Positions 27,763 through 35,340 of a stretch of 38,119 nt of DNA are shown here, piece by piece. A program made the translations under genes and the position numbers. The stretch is from Gammaproteobacteria bacterium (GTDB taxonomy: Bacteria; Pseudomonadota; Gammaproteobacteria; Methylococcales; Methylomonadaceae). Position 1 is the stretch's first letter. The number at the start of each line of letters is the position of its first letter. Where the stretch lies: NCBI GenBank assembly GCA_016874115.1, contig VGVA01000010.1:1-38119 (forward strand). Reading direction: 5' to 3'. The notes under the pieces are model-generated. The model was not told the DNA's origin. It did no database searches and saw only the letters and a program-made list of their open reading frames with translations.

Positions 27763-28215
27763 TCAGCTTTTCCGGTAACCATCGGTATTGCGTTCTACCC
27801 AGCGCGTTTGTCCTGTGGACAAAACTTCTTTTTTCCAAAACGGCGCTGTTGATTTTAAAGCTTCCACGATAAAGCGGCAGGCGTCACAGGCGTCGCCCCG
27901 ATGCGTAGCCCAGACGGCGACCAGCACGATTGTGTCATTCGGTATGACGTCACCAACCCGATGAACAATCAATGCATCCAGAAACGCCCAGCGTTCGCGC
28001 GCGTCATTAATGATTTTAGCCAGTTGATTTTCGGTCATGCCGGGGTAGTGTTCCAAGGTCATACGCTGCACGGCGGCGTTGTCGTTCATATCGCGCATGG
28101 TGCCGATAAAAATGCCGGTTGCGCCAAATTGAACGTCAGGATTTAGCGCATGGTTCTGATAATCCTGTAGTTCTTGCCAGGGATTAATGGCGTCGTGGCA
28201 GATTTTAATCGCCAA
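27763..28215 (-). CDS. moaE: Molybdopterin synthase catalytic subunit MoaE
   Basis: A 150-residue subunit that transfers sulfur from MoaD thiocarboxylate to precursor Z (cyclic pyranopterin monophosphate), forming molybdopterin. Family landmarks are GATGIFIGTMRD, LEHYPGM, HRVGDV and the catalytic lysines in ALKSTAPFWKKE near the C-terminus. The start is TTG at 28215, inside the moaD 3' end (11-base overlap). Its ribosome site GGAGGA, seven bases upstream, is also the two glycine codons of the MoaD Gly-Gly motif. Confidence 0.93.
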   Translation of the reverse strand: MAIKICHDAINPWQELQDYQNHALNPDVQFGATGIFIGTMRDMNDNAAVQRMTLEHYPGMTENQLAKIINDARERWAFLDALIVHRVGDVIPNDTIVLVAVWATHRGDACDACRFIVEALKSTAPFWKKEVLSTGQTRWVERNTDGYRKS

Positions 28216-28453
28216 CAGATTGTCCTCCTGTTACCGGCGGAAAAAAGGCGACTTCATCGCCGTTGTGTACGCGGTCATCGGGGTGGGCGTATTCCATATT
28301 GACCGCAGCTAAAATATTAGCAGGCATTGACATTTCTGCGGTGTCCAGACGCCAGACATCATTAACAGTCATCTCCCGGATGAAATCGACTGTGCTTTCC
28401 GAACGCCCCAAGCGCTCGCCCAAACTAGCAAAATAACGTACCGTAATTGACAT
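28205..28453 (-). CDS. moaD: Molybdopterin synthase sulfur-carrier subunit MoaD
   Basis: A ubiquitin-like protein of 82 residues from the ATG at 28453, which has AGGAA eight bases upstream; the longer frame to 28486 adds eleven unlikely residues. FFPPVTGG near the end is the hallmark of MoaD, whose C-terminal glycine is adenylated by MoeB and converted to thiocarboxylate. Here the Gly-Gly is not terminal: five residues, QSVGD, follow. The codon after GGA-GGA is CAA, one transition from the stop TAA, so this looks like a stop-loss. Either the tail is removed by a protease, the protein is inactive, or another MoaD exists elsewhere. Confidence 0.88.
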   Translation of the reverse strand: MSITVRYFASLGERLGRSESTVDFIREMTVNDVWRLDTAEMSMPANILAAVNMEYAHPDDRVHNGDEVAFFPPVTGGQSVGD

Positions 28454-28528
28454 ATCTGTTCCTGCCGTCACACAATAGTCGCACAAACTAACATCATTTG
28501 GCGGCGCCTACCTTAATTTTACCCATTA

Positions 28529-29017
28529 ATGACTTCCTCACCACATTTTAATCAGGCCGGAGAAGCCCACATTGTCGATATCAGCGATAAAGCAATTACC
28601 CATCGGGTTGCGATTGCCGAAGGTTTTATCGAAATGCAACCGGAAACCTTGCAGCTGATTACCGGGCAGGGCCATAAAAAAGGCGATGTGCTGGCGGTAG
28701 CCAGAATTGCCGGTATGATGGGCTGTAAAAAAACGGCGGAATTAATACCTCTTTGCCATCCGCTTGCATTAACGCATGTGGAAATAGATTTTTTGCCGGA
28801 TCCTCAAGCGAATCGCGTCCGTTGTCAGGCCAAGGTTAAAACCACAGGGCAGACCGGCGTGGAAATGGAGGCATTAATGGCAACGCAAATTGCTTTGCTG
28901 ACGATTTACGATATGTGCAAGGGTATGGATCGCGGTATGGTTATCCAATCGGTTCAGTTGCTGGAAAAAACCGGCGGTAAATCCGGACGCTGGCAAAAAA
29001 ATAAGCTGCAAGACTAA
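28529..29017 (+). CDS. moaC: Cyclic pyranopterin monophosphate synthase MoaC
   Basis: A 162-residue enzyme that, with the radical-SAM protein MoaA, builds the cyclic pyranopterin of molybdenum cofactor. Signatures include [28 protein letters not shown] and the active-site region [10 protein letters not shown]...YDMCKGMD, with the general-base Asp in DMCKGMD. It diverges from moaD with a 75-base gap that must contain both promoters. The ATG is part of CATTAATG and has no clear ribosome-binding site. Confidence 0.95.
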   Translation: MTSSPHFNQAGEAHIVDISDKAITHRVAIAEGFIEMQPETLQLITGQGHKKGDVLAVARIAGMMGCKKTAELIPLCHPLALTHVEIDFLPDPQANRVRCQAKVKTTGQTGVEMEALMATQIALLTIYDMCKGMDRGMVIQSVQLLEKTGGKSGRWQKNKLQD

Positions 29018-29069
29018 CCGGTTGCGCCCGAATTCTTGCTACACTTTAGCAAAAAACCTAGAGAATTCT

Positions 29070-30110
29070 ATGCCCATAACTTTACAAGAACTTGCAGGCC
29101 AGTGTGACGCTAAGTTGAAAGGCGGCAACCCGCTGGCGCTAATCGATTCTGCGGCCGATATTACTGCGGCGCAAGCCGGGCAGGTAACGCAATTAACCAA
29201 TGCCAAATATGCCCGCTACATTAAAGAATCTACGGCGACAGCCTGCTTTGTTGCAGAAGACTATCAGCCGGACGATGCACCGCAACAGTTGGGTTTGTTG
29301 CTGTGCAAAGATACTGAAATGAGCTTTATTAAAGCCGTCCGCTTGTTGCATCCGGCGCAGACATATCGAGGCCGTATTGCCCCTCAAGCTGTAATTCATG
29401 AAACCGTCAACTTAGGATTGGATATTTTTATCGGCCCGTTTGCGGTCATCGGCGAGCAGGCGGAGATTGGCGACAATAGCGCTATTTTGCCGGGGGCGTA
29501 TGTGGGTAATCGCGTTAAAATCGGCAAAAACTGCGTCATTAATCCTTATGCGGTGATCTACGACGATACCGTAATCGGCGATAATGTCATCATTCACTCC
29601 GGGGCAATTATCGGGGCCGACGGGTTCGGCTATAAATTCAGAAACCACGCCCACGTCAAAGTACCTCAGGTGGGCAATGTCGTCATTAATGACAATGTCG
29701 AAGTCGGCGCCAATACCTGTATTGACCGCGGTGCCTTGGGTAGCACCGTAATCGGTCTGGGCAGCAAGATCGATAATTTGGTGCAGGTTGGGCATAACAA
29801 TAAAGTCGGCAAGCACGTCATCATGTGCGGTCATACCGGGGTATCCGGGTCTTGTACGATAGAAGATTATGCGATTCTGGCGGGAAGCTCCGGCATTGCC
29901 GATCATGTCACCATCGGCCAGGGCGCAGTTATTATGGCGCGGTCGGGGGTGGCGGGCGATGTGCCGGCTGGTGCGCAGTATTTCGGCAGCCCTGCAAAAG
30001 ACAAGAAAACAGCTTACAGAGAGGAAATTGCTGTCAGCAAGCTTCCAGAATTAATTAAAAAGGTGAAATTGCTTGAAGAAGAAATCCGCCAGCTTAAACA
30101 GGCTGATTGA
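29070..30110 (+). CDS. lpxD: UDP-3-O-acylglucosamine N-acyltransferase LpxD
   Basis: About 346 residues from the ATG at 29070 ([10 protein letters not shown]), matching the family; the frame opens earlier at 29022 but that extension is not LpxD-like. An N-terminal uridine-binding domain (~1-100) is followed by a left-handed beta-helix of hexapeptide repeats, with the catalytic histidine region GADGFGYKF...[10 protein letters not shown], and a C-terminal coiled coil ([11 protein letters not shown]). It adds the 3-hydroxyacyl chain in lipid A synthesis. Unusually it is not beside bamA, fabZ or lpxA, so it could be a second copy. It begins 52 bases after moaC. Confidence 0.93.
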   Translation: MPITLQELAGQCDAKLKGGNPLALIDSAADITAAQAGQVTQLTNAKYARYIKESTATACFVAEDYQPDDAPQQLGLLLCKDTEMSFIKAVRLLHPAQTYRGRIAPQAVIHETVNLGLDIFIGPFAVIGEQAEIGDNSAILPGAYVGNRVKIGKNCVINPYAVIYDDTVIGDNVIIHSGAIIGADGFGYKFRNHAHVKVPQVGNVVINDNVEVGANTCIDRGALGSTVIGLGSKIDNLVQVGHNNKVGKHVIMCGHTGVSGSCTIEDYAILAGSSGIADHVTIGQGAVIMARSGVAGDVPAGAQYFGSPAKDKKTAYREEIAVSKLPELIKKVKLLEEEIRQLKQAD

Positions 30111-30212
30111 TTAATGCGGGTGTGAATCGTAATTAAAACTTGGACTAAATACCGCCCTTCCTGCGAATTAACCTAAAAGGAATTCTAAGAAAGGGCAGTA
30201 AGATTTTTCAAC

Positions 30213-30416
30213 TTATTGCTTAACGTTGTTAGCGCCAGCGATAGCGTTGTGTTTTTGGCTTAATTTAGCGTCAACTTCAGCGTTAGAAGCAGCAACAGCG
30301 CCACTTGCCAAGTGTTTGGTTTCGTCTTTCTTTAACAGAACAACCAACAAGATGATGCTAGCGATTGCAAAACCAACCCAAATCCAGGTGTTATCTTTTT
30401 CTTGTGCTTCAGCCAT
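30213..30416 (-). CDS. Small single-span membrane protein of unknown function
   Basis: A 67-residue protein: a charged N-terminus (MAEAQEKDN), one membrane helix (WIWVGFAIASIILLVVLL, residues ~11-28), KKDE, then an Ala/Asn-rich soluble tail ending GANNVKQ. The positive charges after the helix suggest the tail is cytoplasmic. AGAGGA seven bases upstream of the ATG is a strong ribosome-binding site, supporting a real gene. I do not recognise a family. It is convergent with lpxD and divergent, across 520 bases, from the multicopper oxidase. Confidence 0.72.
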   Translation of the reverse strand: MAEAQEKDNTWIWVGFAIASIILLVVLLKKDETKHLASGAVAASNAEVDAKLSQKHNAIAGANNVKQ

Positions 30417-30939
30417 TTTAAAATCCTCTATAGTTATTAATATATTTATCCCCTCTTTCGAAGGTATAACTCAACAAATGCTGTGAGTAGGTTGTCGAAA
30501 AATTTTCAACAAGGTAATTTTTAACACGATATGTGGGTTTGTGTCAAAGCTATCTAAAAAAAAATCGATGTCAGGGGGGGAATTTTTTTAAACAGTCGCA
30601 TCCGCATCGTTTTTTACCGCTTTAAAAGGCAGTAGCACAAAAAAAACCATTCTCACAGGACTTTATCATGCCATTTTCGTTGTTTCCAAAACCATGCATA
30701 TGTCCGTCCGGCTCCAATGATGATAGCCGTTGAAATATCCAGTGGCAGCATCAGCGGGTATTTTTTGTATGTCTTGAGCTAGATCAAGAGAAGTTGCCGA
30801 TTTAGCTGATAAATTAATAAACCGGTCTGGGCTTTCTTATTACTGAGATTCGGATAAAATAGGCCGGAACTTGTTTAGGGATTATTAATCTTAGACGTCT
30901 CGCTAAGCAGCATACTTAAGTTTTACCCGAGGTAACCCA
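30417..30939. other. Intergenic region upstream of the multicopper oxidase
   Basis: A 520-base gene-free stretch. It contains A9 and G7 homopolymer runs (around 30555-30580), a hairpin-capable GAAAA/TTTTC near 30497-30509, and an FNR-type box at 30774. A 21-codon frame at 30668 (MPFSLFPKPC...) is too short and has no clear family. No terminator for either neighbour is evident. Confidence 0.5.
30774..30787 (+). promoter_or_regulatory. FNR/ANR-type box
   Basis: TTGAGCTAGATCAA matches the FNR/ANR consensus TTGATNNNNATCAA at 9 of 10 defined bases. It is centred about 160 bases before the multicopper oxidase ATG, the likeliest target, and would imply response to low oxygen or to a related CRP/FNR regulator. 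Confidence 0.55.
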
Positions 30940-32706
30940 ATGCAACACCGAATTTTTGCCGCTTTATGGGGTAGTACCCTGCTACTGTTGGCTAGTACCG
31001 CCAGTTTTGCGGCCACCGATTTGCCGCCATCGGCTAAAGTTGAATTAGGGCCTAAAGAGGACGTATGTTCAAATTTTGTTTCTCCCGAGGCCCGCAAGGC
31101 GCAAGTGATCGATGGAGTTAATATTCAAGAATCGGTTCTGTGCGATCCCGATTCGCCGGAAGACATCGCCGCCTTCGTTAAAGGCACCAATAACATTTCC
31201 ATGGAAACGCTCATGGCGACCCAGTTGGCGTCCGATGCGATTACCATGACAGACGACATGGATAAGGACGGCGATCCCGACAAAATCGTCATCAAACTGG
31301 AAGTGGTTGAGATTAACGGCCATTCGCCTGACATTAAAGAGCCGATTACCACCTACGATATCGCGCCGGGAATACAGCCGACGTTCTGGGTGTTCACACC
31401 GAAAACGCGCGATATGTCCACGCGCAGCCTGTACGAACCCATTGCCAACCCCTTGCTGAGAGCGCCATCGCCGGTCATCAGGGTGGAGCAGAACGATGTC
31501 ATTTGGATTGTATTGGAAAATACCCATTACCTGCCGCACTCAATTCATCTGCACGGTATCGACCACCCGTTTATGGATATGAGCGGCGCCGGCAATGACG
31601 GCGTCGGACAGACCAGTAATATGGACACCATGCCCGGCGATGTAAAAACGTATGTGATTAAACCGCGCCAGCCCGGCACCATGTACTACCATTGTCACGT
31701 GCAGCCGCATGTCCATATTCCGATGGGTTTGCAGGGTATTTTTGTGGTGGAGGAAAACCGTCCCAACAACTGGGTGCAAACGTTTAACGTAGGAGCCGGT
31801 CAAGTGCGGCATCCGTCGGTGGCGGTTCTGGAAAAATATAGCAGGGAATATGATTTACATTATCAATCCCTGGATAAAGAATTGCATGAAGTAATTGCTA
31901 GATCGGCCAATGATCCACGTCTGATCGCCAAACACATGAACACGGAATACGACATAACCGATGCAGAAGACGACTATTTCTTGCTGAACGGAAAATCGTT
32001 TCCTTATACTCTGCGCGAATCTTTGATTCATATGGTAGAGAATGAAAAAGTAAAATTGCGGATACTGAACGGGCATACCGACTCCTTCGCCATGCACATT
32101 CACGGTCATAAGCCAACCATTACGCATTACGATGGCGTTGATAACGGCCCAAGTTCGTATATCACGCGAGATGTTCATGGTATGGTGCCGGCGCAACGTA
32201 TTGATTTGGAGCTTGATGGGAAAGACGATGGCTTGCACAGCTTTGGCCAAGGCATTTGGATGTTTCATGATCACGTTGAAAAATCGTTCACTACCAACGG
32301 TATTGGTGAAGGCGGCGACATTAGTTTGGTCGTTTATAAAGGTTACTATGACGATAAGGGCATACCGATGTCTCATGGTATGAGCCTGGAGCCTTACTTT
32401 TCAAAAAATATGTGGAAAGGACAATATCCTATCTGGCAAGATTACGACAAATGGCATAGTTTAGGCTTGCCCGATTTGCGCGCTGCTTATGAGTCTGCTA
32501 AAGTTGCCGTGCAAAAGGCACCGGTACAACCCGGAGCAAGTTCGATTCAATCTGCTAAACAGCAGGATGTTTTTGCGGTAAAACTGCTTTACGGCTTTTT
32601 GTTAGGCTTGCTTAGCTATTTAATTATCGTCAAACGCGAGCAGCTTTTGGCCTTGGCGAAACAAGGTTACGGAAAAGCTAAAAAATTGTTGCCTAAACGC
32701 ACATAA
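30940..32706 (+). CDS. Membrane-anchored multicopper oxidase
   Basis: A 588-residue exported protein with a signal peptide (cut near SFAATD). The first cupredoxin domain carries HSIHLHG (H200, H203, H205) and H251-C252-H253, with H257, H259 and M262, giving a type 1 copper site and trinuclear ligands. The second has HIHGH (H386-H390) and FHDH (H443, H445) but no type 1 cysteine. Residues ~103-115 (DDMDKDGDPDKIV) look like a calcium-binding loop. A hydrophobic helix at ~545-562 with a basic tail anchors it in the inner membrane. Family members oxidise metals, phenols or nitrogen compounds; the substrate here is unknown. It is preceded by an FNR-type box and contains no ATTAAT. Confidence 0.85.
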   Translation: MQHRIFAALWGSTLLLLASTASFAATDLPPSAKVELGPKEDVCSNFVSPEARKAQVIDGVNIQESVLCDPDSPEDIAAFVKGTNNISMETLMATQLASDAITMTDDMDKDGDPDKIVIKLEVVEINGHSPDIKEPITTYDIAPGIQPTFWVFTPKTRDMSTRSLYEPIANPLLRAPSPVIRVEQNDVIWIVLENTHYLPHSIHLHGIDHPFMDMSGAGNDGVGQTSNMDTMPGDVKTYVIKPRQPGTMYYHCHVQPHVHIPMGLQGIFVVEENRPNNWVQTFNVGAGQVRHPSVAVLEKYSREYDLHYQSLDKELHEVIARSANDPRLIAKHMNTEYDITDAEDDYFLLNGKSFPYTLRESLIHMVENEKVKLRILNGHTDSFAMHIHGHKPTITHYDGVDNGPSSYITRDVHGMVPAQRIDLELDGKDDGLHSFGQGIWMFHDHVEKSFTTNGIGEGGDISLVVYKGYYDDKGIPMSHGMSLEPYFSKNMWKGQYPIWQDYDKWHSLGLPDLRAAYESAKVAVQKAPVQPGASSIQSAKQQDVFAVKLLYGFLLGLLSYLIIVKREQLLALAKQGYGKAKKLLPKRT

Positions 32707-32718
32707 AATACGGTTTAG

Positions 32719-32748
32719 CATTGGCGTTAATAGGAGTTAACGCCAATG
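32719..32748 (+). promoter_or_regulatory. Hairpin enclosing the thiD ribosome-binding site and start codon
   Basis: CATTGGCGTTAA at 32719-32730 is perfectly complementary to TTAACGCCAATG at 32737-32748. The six-base loop TAGGAG is the ribosome-binding site, and the last three bases of the right arm are the thiD ATG. No T-tract follows, so this is not an intrinsic terminator. Folding would hide the start codon in the stem base. A regulatory role is inferred. Confidence 0.75.
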
Positions 32749-33555
32749 CAACCGCTCTCAGGTATGCCGATCAATCGTCCATTCGTCCTGACGCTTTCGG
32801 GTCATGATCCTAGCGGTGGGGCGGGGATACAGGCCGATCTGGAAGCCATCATCAGCCATCAATGCCGACCGGTCAGCGTCATTACGGCGTTAACCGCACA
32901 AGACACGCACAACGTCAGCAAGTTAATTCCTCAACTTCCACAAGACATTCTGCAACAAGCCAATTTATTAATGGCGGATGTACCTGTCAAGGTCTTCAAA
33001 ATTGGTTTGTTGGGACACGTGGAAACAGTAAAAACCATCTATACTTTCTTGCAGCAATTTCCTGACATTCCGGCGGTGTTCGATCCGGTATTAGCGGCTG
33101 GTGGCGGTCAGAATTTAGCCAACAACGCGTTGATTAATGCCATTAATGAATGGTTGCTTGCCAAGGTAACGGTATTAACGCCGAACAGCCTGGAGGCGCG
33201 CAAACTTACCGGCTTGAATTATATTCATGATTGCGGCGTACAGTTAAGCAAAAGCGGCTGCCGTTATGTGCTGATAACCGGTGCGCACGAAGATTCGGCA
33301 GAGGTTATTAATCAACTTTATCACGACGGTGACTGCATACAACGCTATACGTGGCCGCGGTTGCCTCATAGCTATCATGGTTCTGGCTGTACGCTCGCCG
33401 CCAGTATTGCTGCCCTAATGGCGCGCGGATTAACGGTATTGGATGCGATTGCCGAGGCGCAGCAATATACCTGGAATGCGTTGTCCTCAGGTTTTCAACC
33501 AGGCAAAGGACAATATCTGCCTGACCGGTTTTTCTGGCTAAATCAACAATGTTGA
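32746..33555 (+). CDS. thiD: Hydroxymethylpyrimidine/phosphomethylpyrimidine kinase ThiD
   Basis: A 269-residue ribokinase-fold enzyme that phosphorylates HMP twice to HMP-PP for thiamine synthesis. Signatures are SGHDPSGGAGIQADLEAI at the N-terminus and LPHSYHGSGCTLAASIAA (anion hole and catalytic region) near the C-terminus. The start at 32746 has AGGAG nine bases upstream, both within a perfect hairpin. An ATG six codons later is possible but lacks a properly spaced site. No TPP riboswitch consensus is seen upstream. The 3' end overlaps thiE by seven bases. Confidence 0.94.
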   Translation: MQPLSGMPINRPFVLTLSGHDPSGGAGIQADLEAIISHQCRPVSVITALTAQDTHNVSKLIPQLPQDILQQANLLMADVPVKVFKIGLLGHVETVKTIYTFLQQFPDIPAVFDPVLAAGGGQNLANNALINAINEWLLAKVTVLTPNSLEARKLTGLNYIHDCGVQLSKSGCRYVLITGAHEDSAEVINQLYHDGDCIQRYTWPRLPHSYHGSGCTLAASIAALMARGLTVLDAIAEAQQYTWNALSSGFQPGKGQYLPDRFFWLNQQC

Positions 33556-34169
33556 AATTTCCTGCCCGCGGGCTTTATGCCATCACCCAAACGGAAAACA
33601 AATCAGCCGGGCAGGTTATTAATGATGTTTCCGCCGCTATTCGTGGTGGGGTTAACGTTGTCCAATACCGCGATAAAAATCCAAGCGACGCAATAAAGCT
33701 TGCTGGTGATTTGGTAGCAATTTGCCGACAGCATAATGTGCCATTAATCATTAATGACGACATCGACCTTGCTGTCAGGGTCGAAGCCGATGGCGTTCAT
33801 TTAGGCAAGGACGATGGCGATATTAATAGCGCAAGAGAACGGCTGGGTGACGAAGCTATCATTGGCATATCTTGTTATAATTCCGTGGAGCGCGCCCTTA
33901 TGGCACAAGAAAAAGGTGCGACTTACGTGGCGTTTGGGCGTTTTTTCCCTTCCAACTCAAAGCCTTTGGCGTCGCCTGCCGACGTTGCCACCTTAAAGCA
34001 GGCAAAACAAATTTTAACCATTCCGATTGTGGTGATCGGCGGTATTATGCCGGACAATGGCAGTCAATTATTAATGGCTGGCGCTGACGTTTTAGCGGTT
34101 ATCGGCGGGATTTTCGATAGCGACCCGGAACAATCGGCACGGGCTTACCAGGGTTTATTCCATGATTAA
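33549..34169 (+). CDS. thiE: Thiamine-phosphate synthase ThiE
   Basis: A 206-residue TIM-barrel enzyme that couples HMP-PP with thiazole phosphate to give thiamine phosphate. Typical blocks are VQYRDKNPSD, the metal-binding LIINDDIDLAV, DGVHLGKDD, YVAFGRFFPS and the phosphate site VVIGGI. It overlaps thiD at its start and soxX at its end (eight bases), so all three are translationally coupled. The combination of thiamine genes with sox genes is unusual and may simply reflect a shared transcript. Confidence 0.94.
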   Translation: MLKFPARGLYAITQTENKSAGQVINDVSAAIRGGVNVVQYRDKNPSDAIKLAGDLVAICRQHNVPLIINDDIDLAVRVEADGVHLGKDDGDINSARERLGDEAIIGISCYNSVERALMAQEKGATYVAFGRFFPSNSKPLASPADVATLKQAKQILTIPIVVIGGIMPDNGSQLLMAGADVLAVIGGIFDSDPEQSARAYQGLFHD

Positions 34170-34524
34170 GTTAATGGCAAAATCGATAACCCTTTTGTTG
34201 AGTGTTACTTTATTGGCTTGTGCCGCAACGCTGGAGAAAGAATCCGGACAGAAAGCCGAAACAGGCAAGGAAATCGCGTTTAGCCGCAATAAAGGCAACT
34301 GCTTGGCTTGTCACGAGATTGAAGGCGGCGAATTTCCTGGCAATATCGGCCCGCCACTAAAGGAATTACCAAAGCGGTTCAAAAATAAACAACAACTGCG
34401 CGAACAAATTCGGGATGCTACTCGCTTTAATCCTGAAACCAGTATGCCGCCGTTCGGCAAAAACAAAATCCTGAGTGCAGAAGAAATCGATCTACTCGTG
34501 GATTACCTTTGGAGTTTACAATAA
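34162..34524 (+). CDS. soxX: Sulfur-oxidation cytochrome c SoxX
   Basis: A 120-residue monoheme cytochrome: heme site CLACH at residues 47-51, axial Met near M95 in TSMPPFG, and DYLWSLQ at the C-terminus as in SoxX. SoxX pairs with SoxA to attach thiosulfate to the SoxY carrier in the periplasm. The N-terminus (LLSVTLLAC, Cys20) fits a lipoprotein signal as well as a normal signal peptide, so SoxX may be membrane-attached. Its ATG lies within thiE, whose stop is eight bases further on. Confidence 0.87.
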   Translation: MIKLMAKSITLLLSVTLLACAATLEKESGQKAETGKEIAFSRNKGNCLACHEIEGGEFPGNIGPPLKELPKRFKNKQQLREQIRDATRFNPETSMPPFGKNKILSAEEIDLLVDYLWSLQ

Positions 34525-34553
34525 TCAATTATTATCGATCCGGGTACGCAGCA

Positions 34554-35012
34554 ATGATGATTAATAGAAGAAAATTTCTGAAACTTTTACTGGTCATCGG
34601 CACAGTTGGAACGGGTATGTGGAAAACTGTGTCGGCGGCTGTTGGCTGGCCGGTATCGGACTTTGCGCCGATGAATGTCGATGCGGCAACAAAGCAACTA
34701 CTTAAAGGAAAAACCGCAACCGAAACCGATAAGATCGAATTAACCATTCCGGAAATCGCCGAAAACGGAGCAGTAGTGCCGGTAACAGTTTCAAGTAGTC
34801 TGGAAGGCATTAAAAGTGTTGCATTAATTGCAGAATTCAACCCCGTACCGCTTGCCATCCAGATGTTCGTTACGCCGGATATCGAGCCGACTTTATCCAC
34901 GCGATTGAAGCTTGCCGAGACGTCATTCGTCTATGCTTTTGCGGAAACTGAAAACGGCTGGTTCAGCACCCGGAAAAAAGTTAAAGTCACCATTGGCGGT
35001 TGTGGGGGTTAA
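34554..35012 (+). CDS. soxY: Thiosulfate-oxidation carrier protein SoxY
   Basis: A 152-residue carrier ending in GGCGG, the invariant SoxY swinging arm whose cysteine holds the sulfur substrate. The N-terminal NRRKFLKLLLVIGTVG is a twin-arginine signal, as usual for SoxY, exported together with SoxZ. I start at the ATG at 34554, which gives that signal; the frame is open from 34509 but the extra residues are not family-like. No clear ribosome-binding site is visible. SoxZ starts one base after its stop codon. Confidence 0.92.
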   Translation: MMINRRKFLKLLLVIGTVGTGMWKTVSAAVGWPVSDFAPMNVDAATKQLLKGKTATETDKIELTIPEIAENGAVVPVTVSSSLEGIKSVALIAEFNPVPLAIQMFVTPDIEPTLSTRLKLAETSFVYAFAETENGWFSTRKKVKVTIGGCGG

Positions 35013-35013
35013 C

Positions 35014-35325
35014 ATGTCCAGCATCAAAATCCGCAGCAAACGCATGGATGGCAACACGCAGATTCGCACCTTGATTTCGCATCCCATGGAGCATGGACGC
35101 AATAAGGATAAGACCACCAACAAGCTTATCCCGATGCATTTTATACAGGTGTTAACGGTTCGCCATAACGGCAAGGTGGTAGCGGCGTGTAACATGGGGG
35201 CGGGCGTTTCCAAAGATCCTTACTTTGCGTTCATGCTGAAAGGCGGTGAAGCAGGTGATGAAATCGTTATCGATTGGGTGGATAATCTGGGTAACAAAGA
35301 TTCTGCGACCCATAAAATAAGTTAA
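35014..35325 (+). CDS. soxZ: Thiosulfate-oxidation protein SoxZ
   Basis: A 103-residue immunoglobulin-like partner of SoxY, with the SoxZ blocks IRTLISHPMEHGRNKD and GDEIVIDWVDNLG. It has no signal peptide and is normally co-exported with SoxY. The ATG lies one base beyond the soxY stop, with the GGTGGGGG-like 3' end of soxY serving as the ribosome-binding region. A longer frame from 34912 reads through soxY out of frame and is rejected. Confidence 0.93.
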   Translation: MSSIKIRSKRMDGNTQIRTLISHPMEHGRNKDKTTNKLIPMHFIQVLTVRHNGKVVAACNMGAGVSKDPYFAFMLKGGEAGDEIVIDWVDNLGNKDSATHKIS

Positions 35326-35340
35326 TACTCTTCACTTATA

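Noticed and set aside
30668-30733. Short frame beginning MPFSLFPKPC as a SEC-C zinc-motif fragment
   Set aside because: Only 21 codons, with incomplete cysteine pattern and no upstream ribosome-binding site.
32600-32745. TPP riboswitch before thiD
   Set aside because: The conserved CTGAGA and ACCTGATCTGG-type blocks are absent; only the short hairpin is present.
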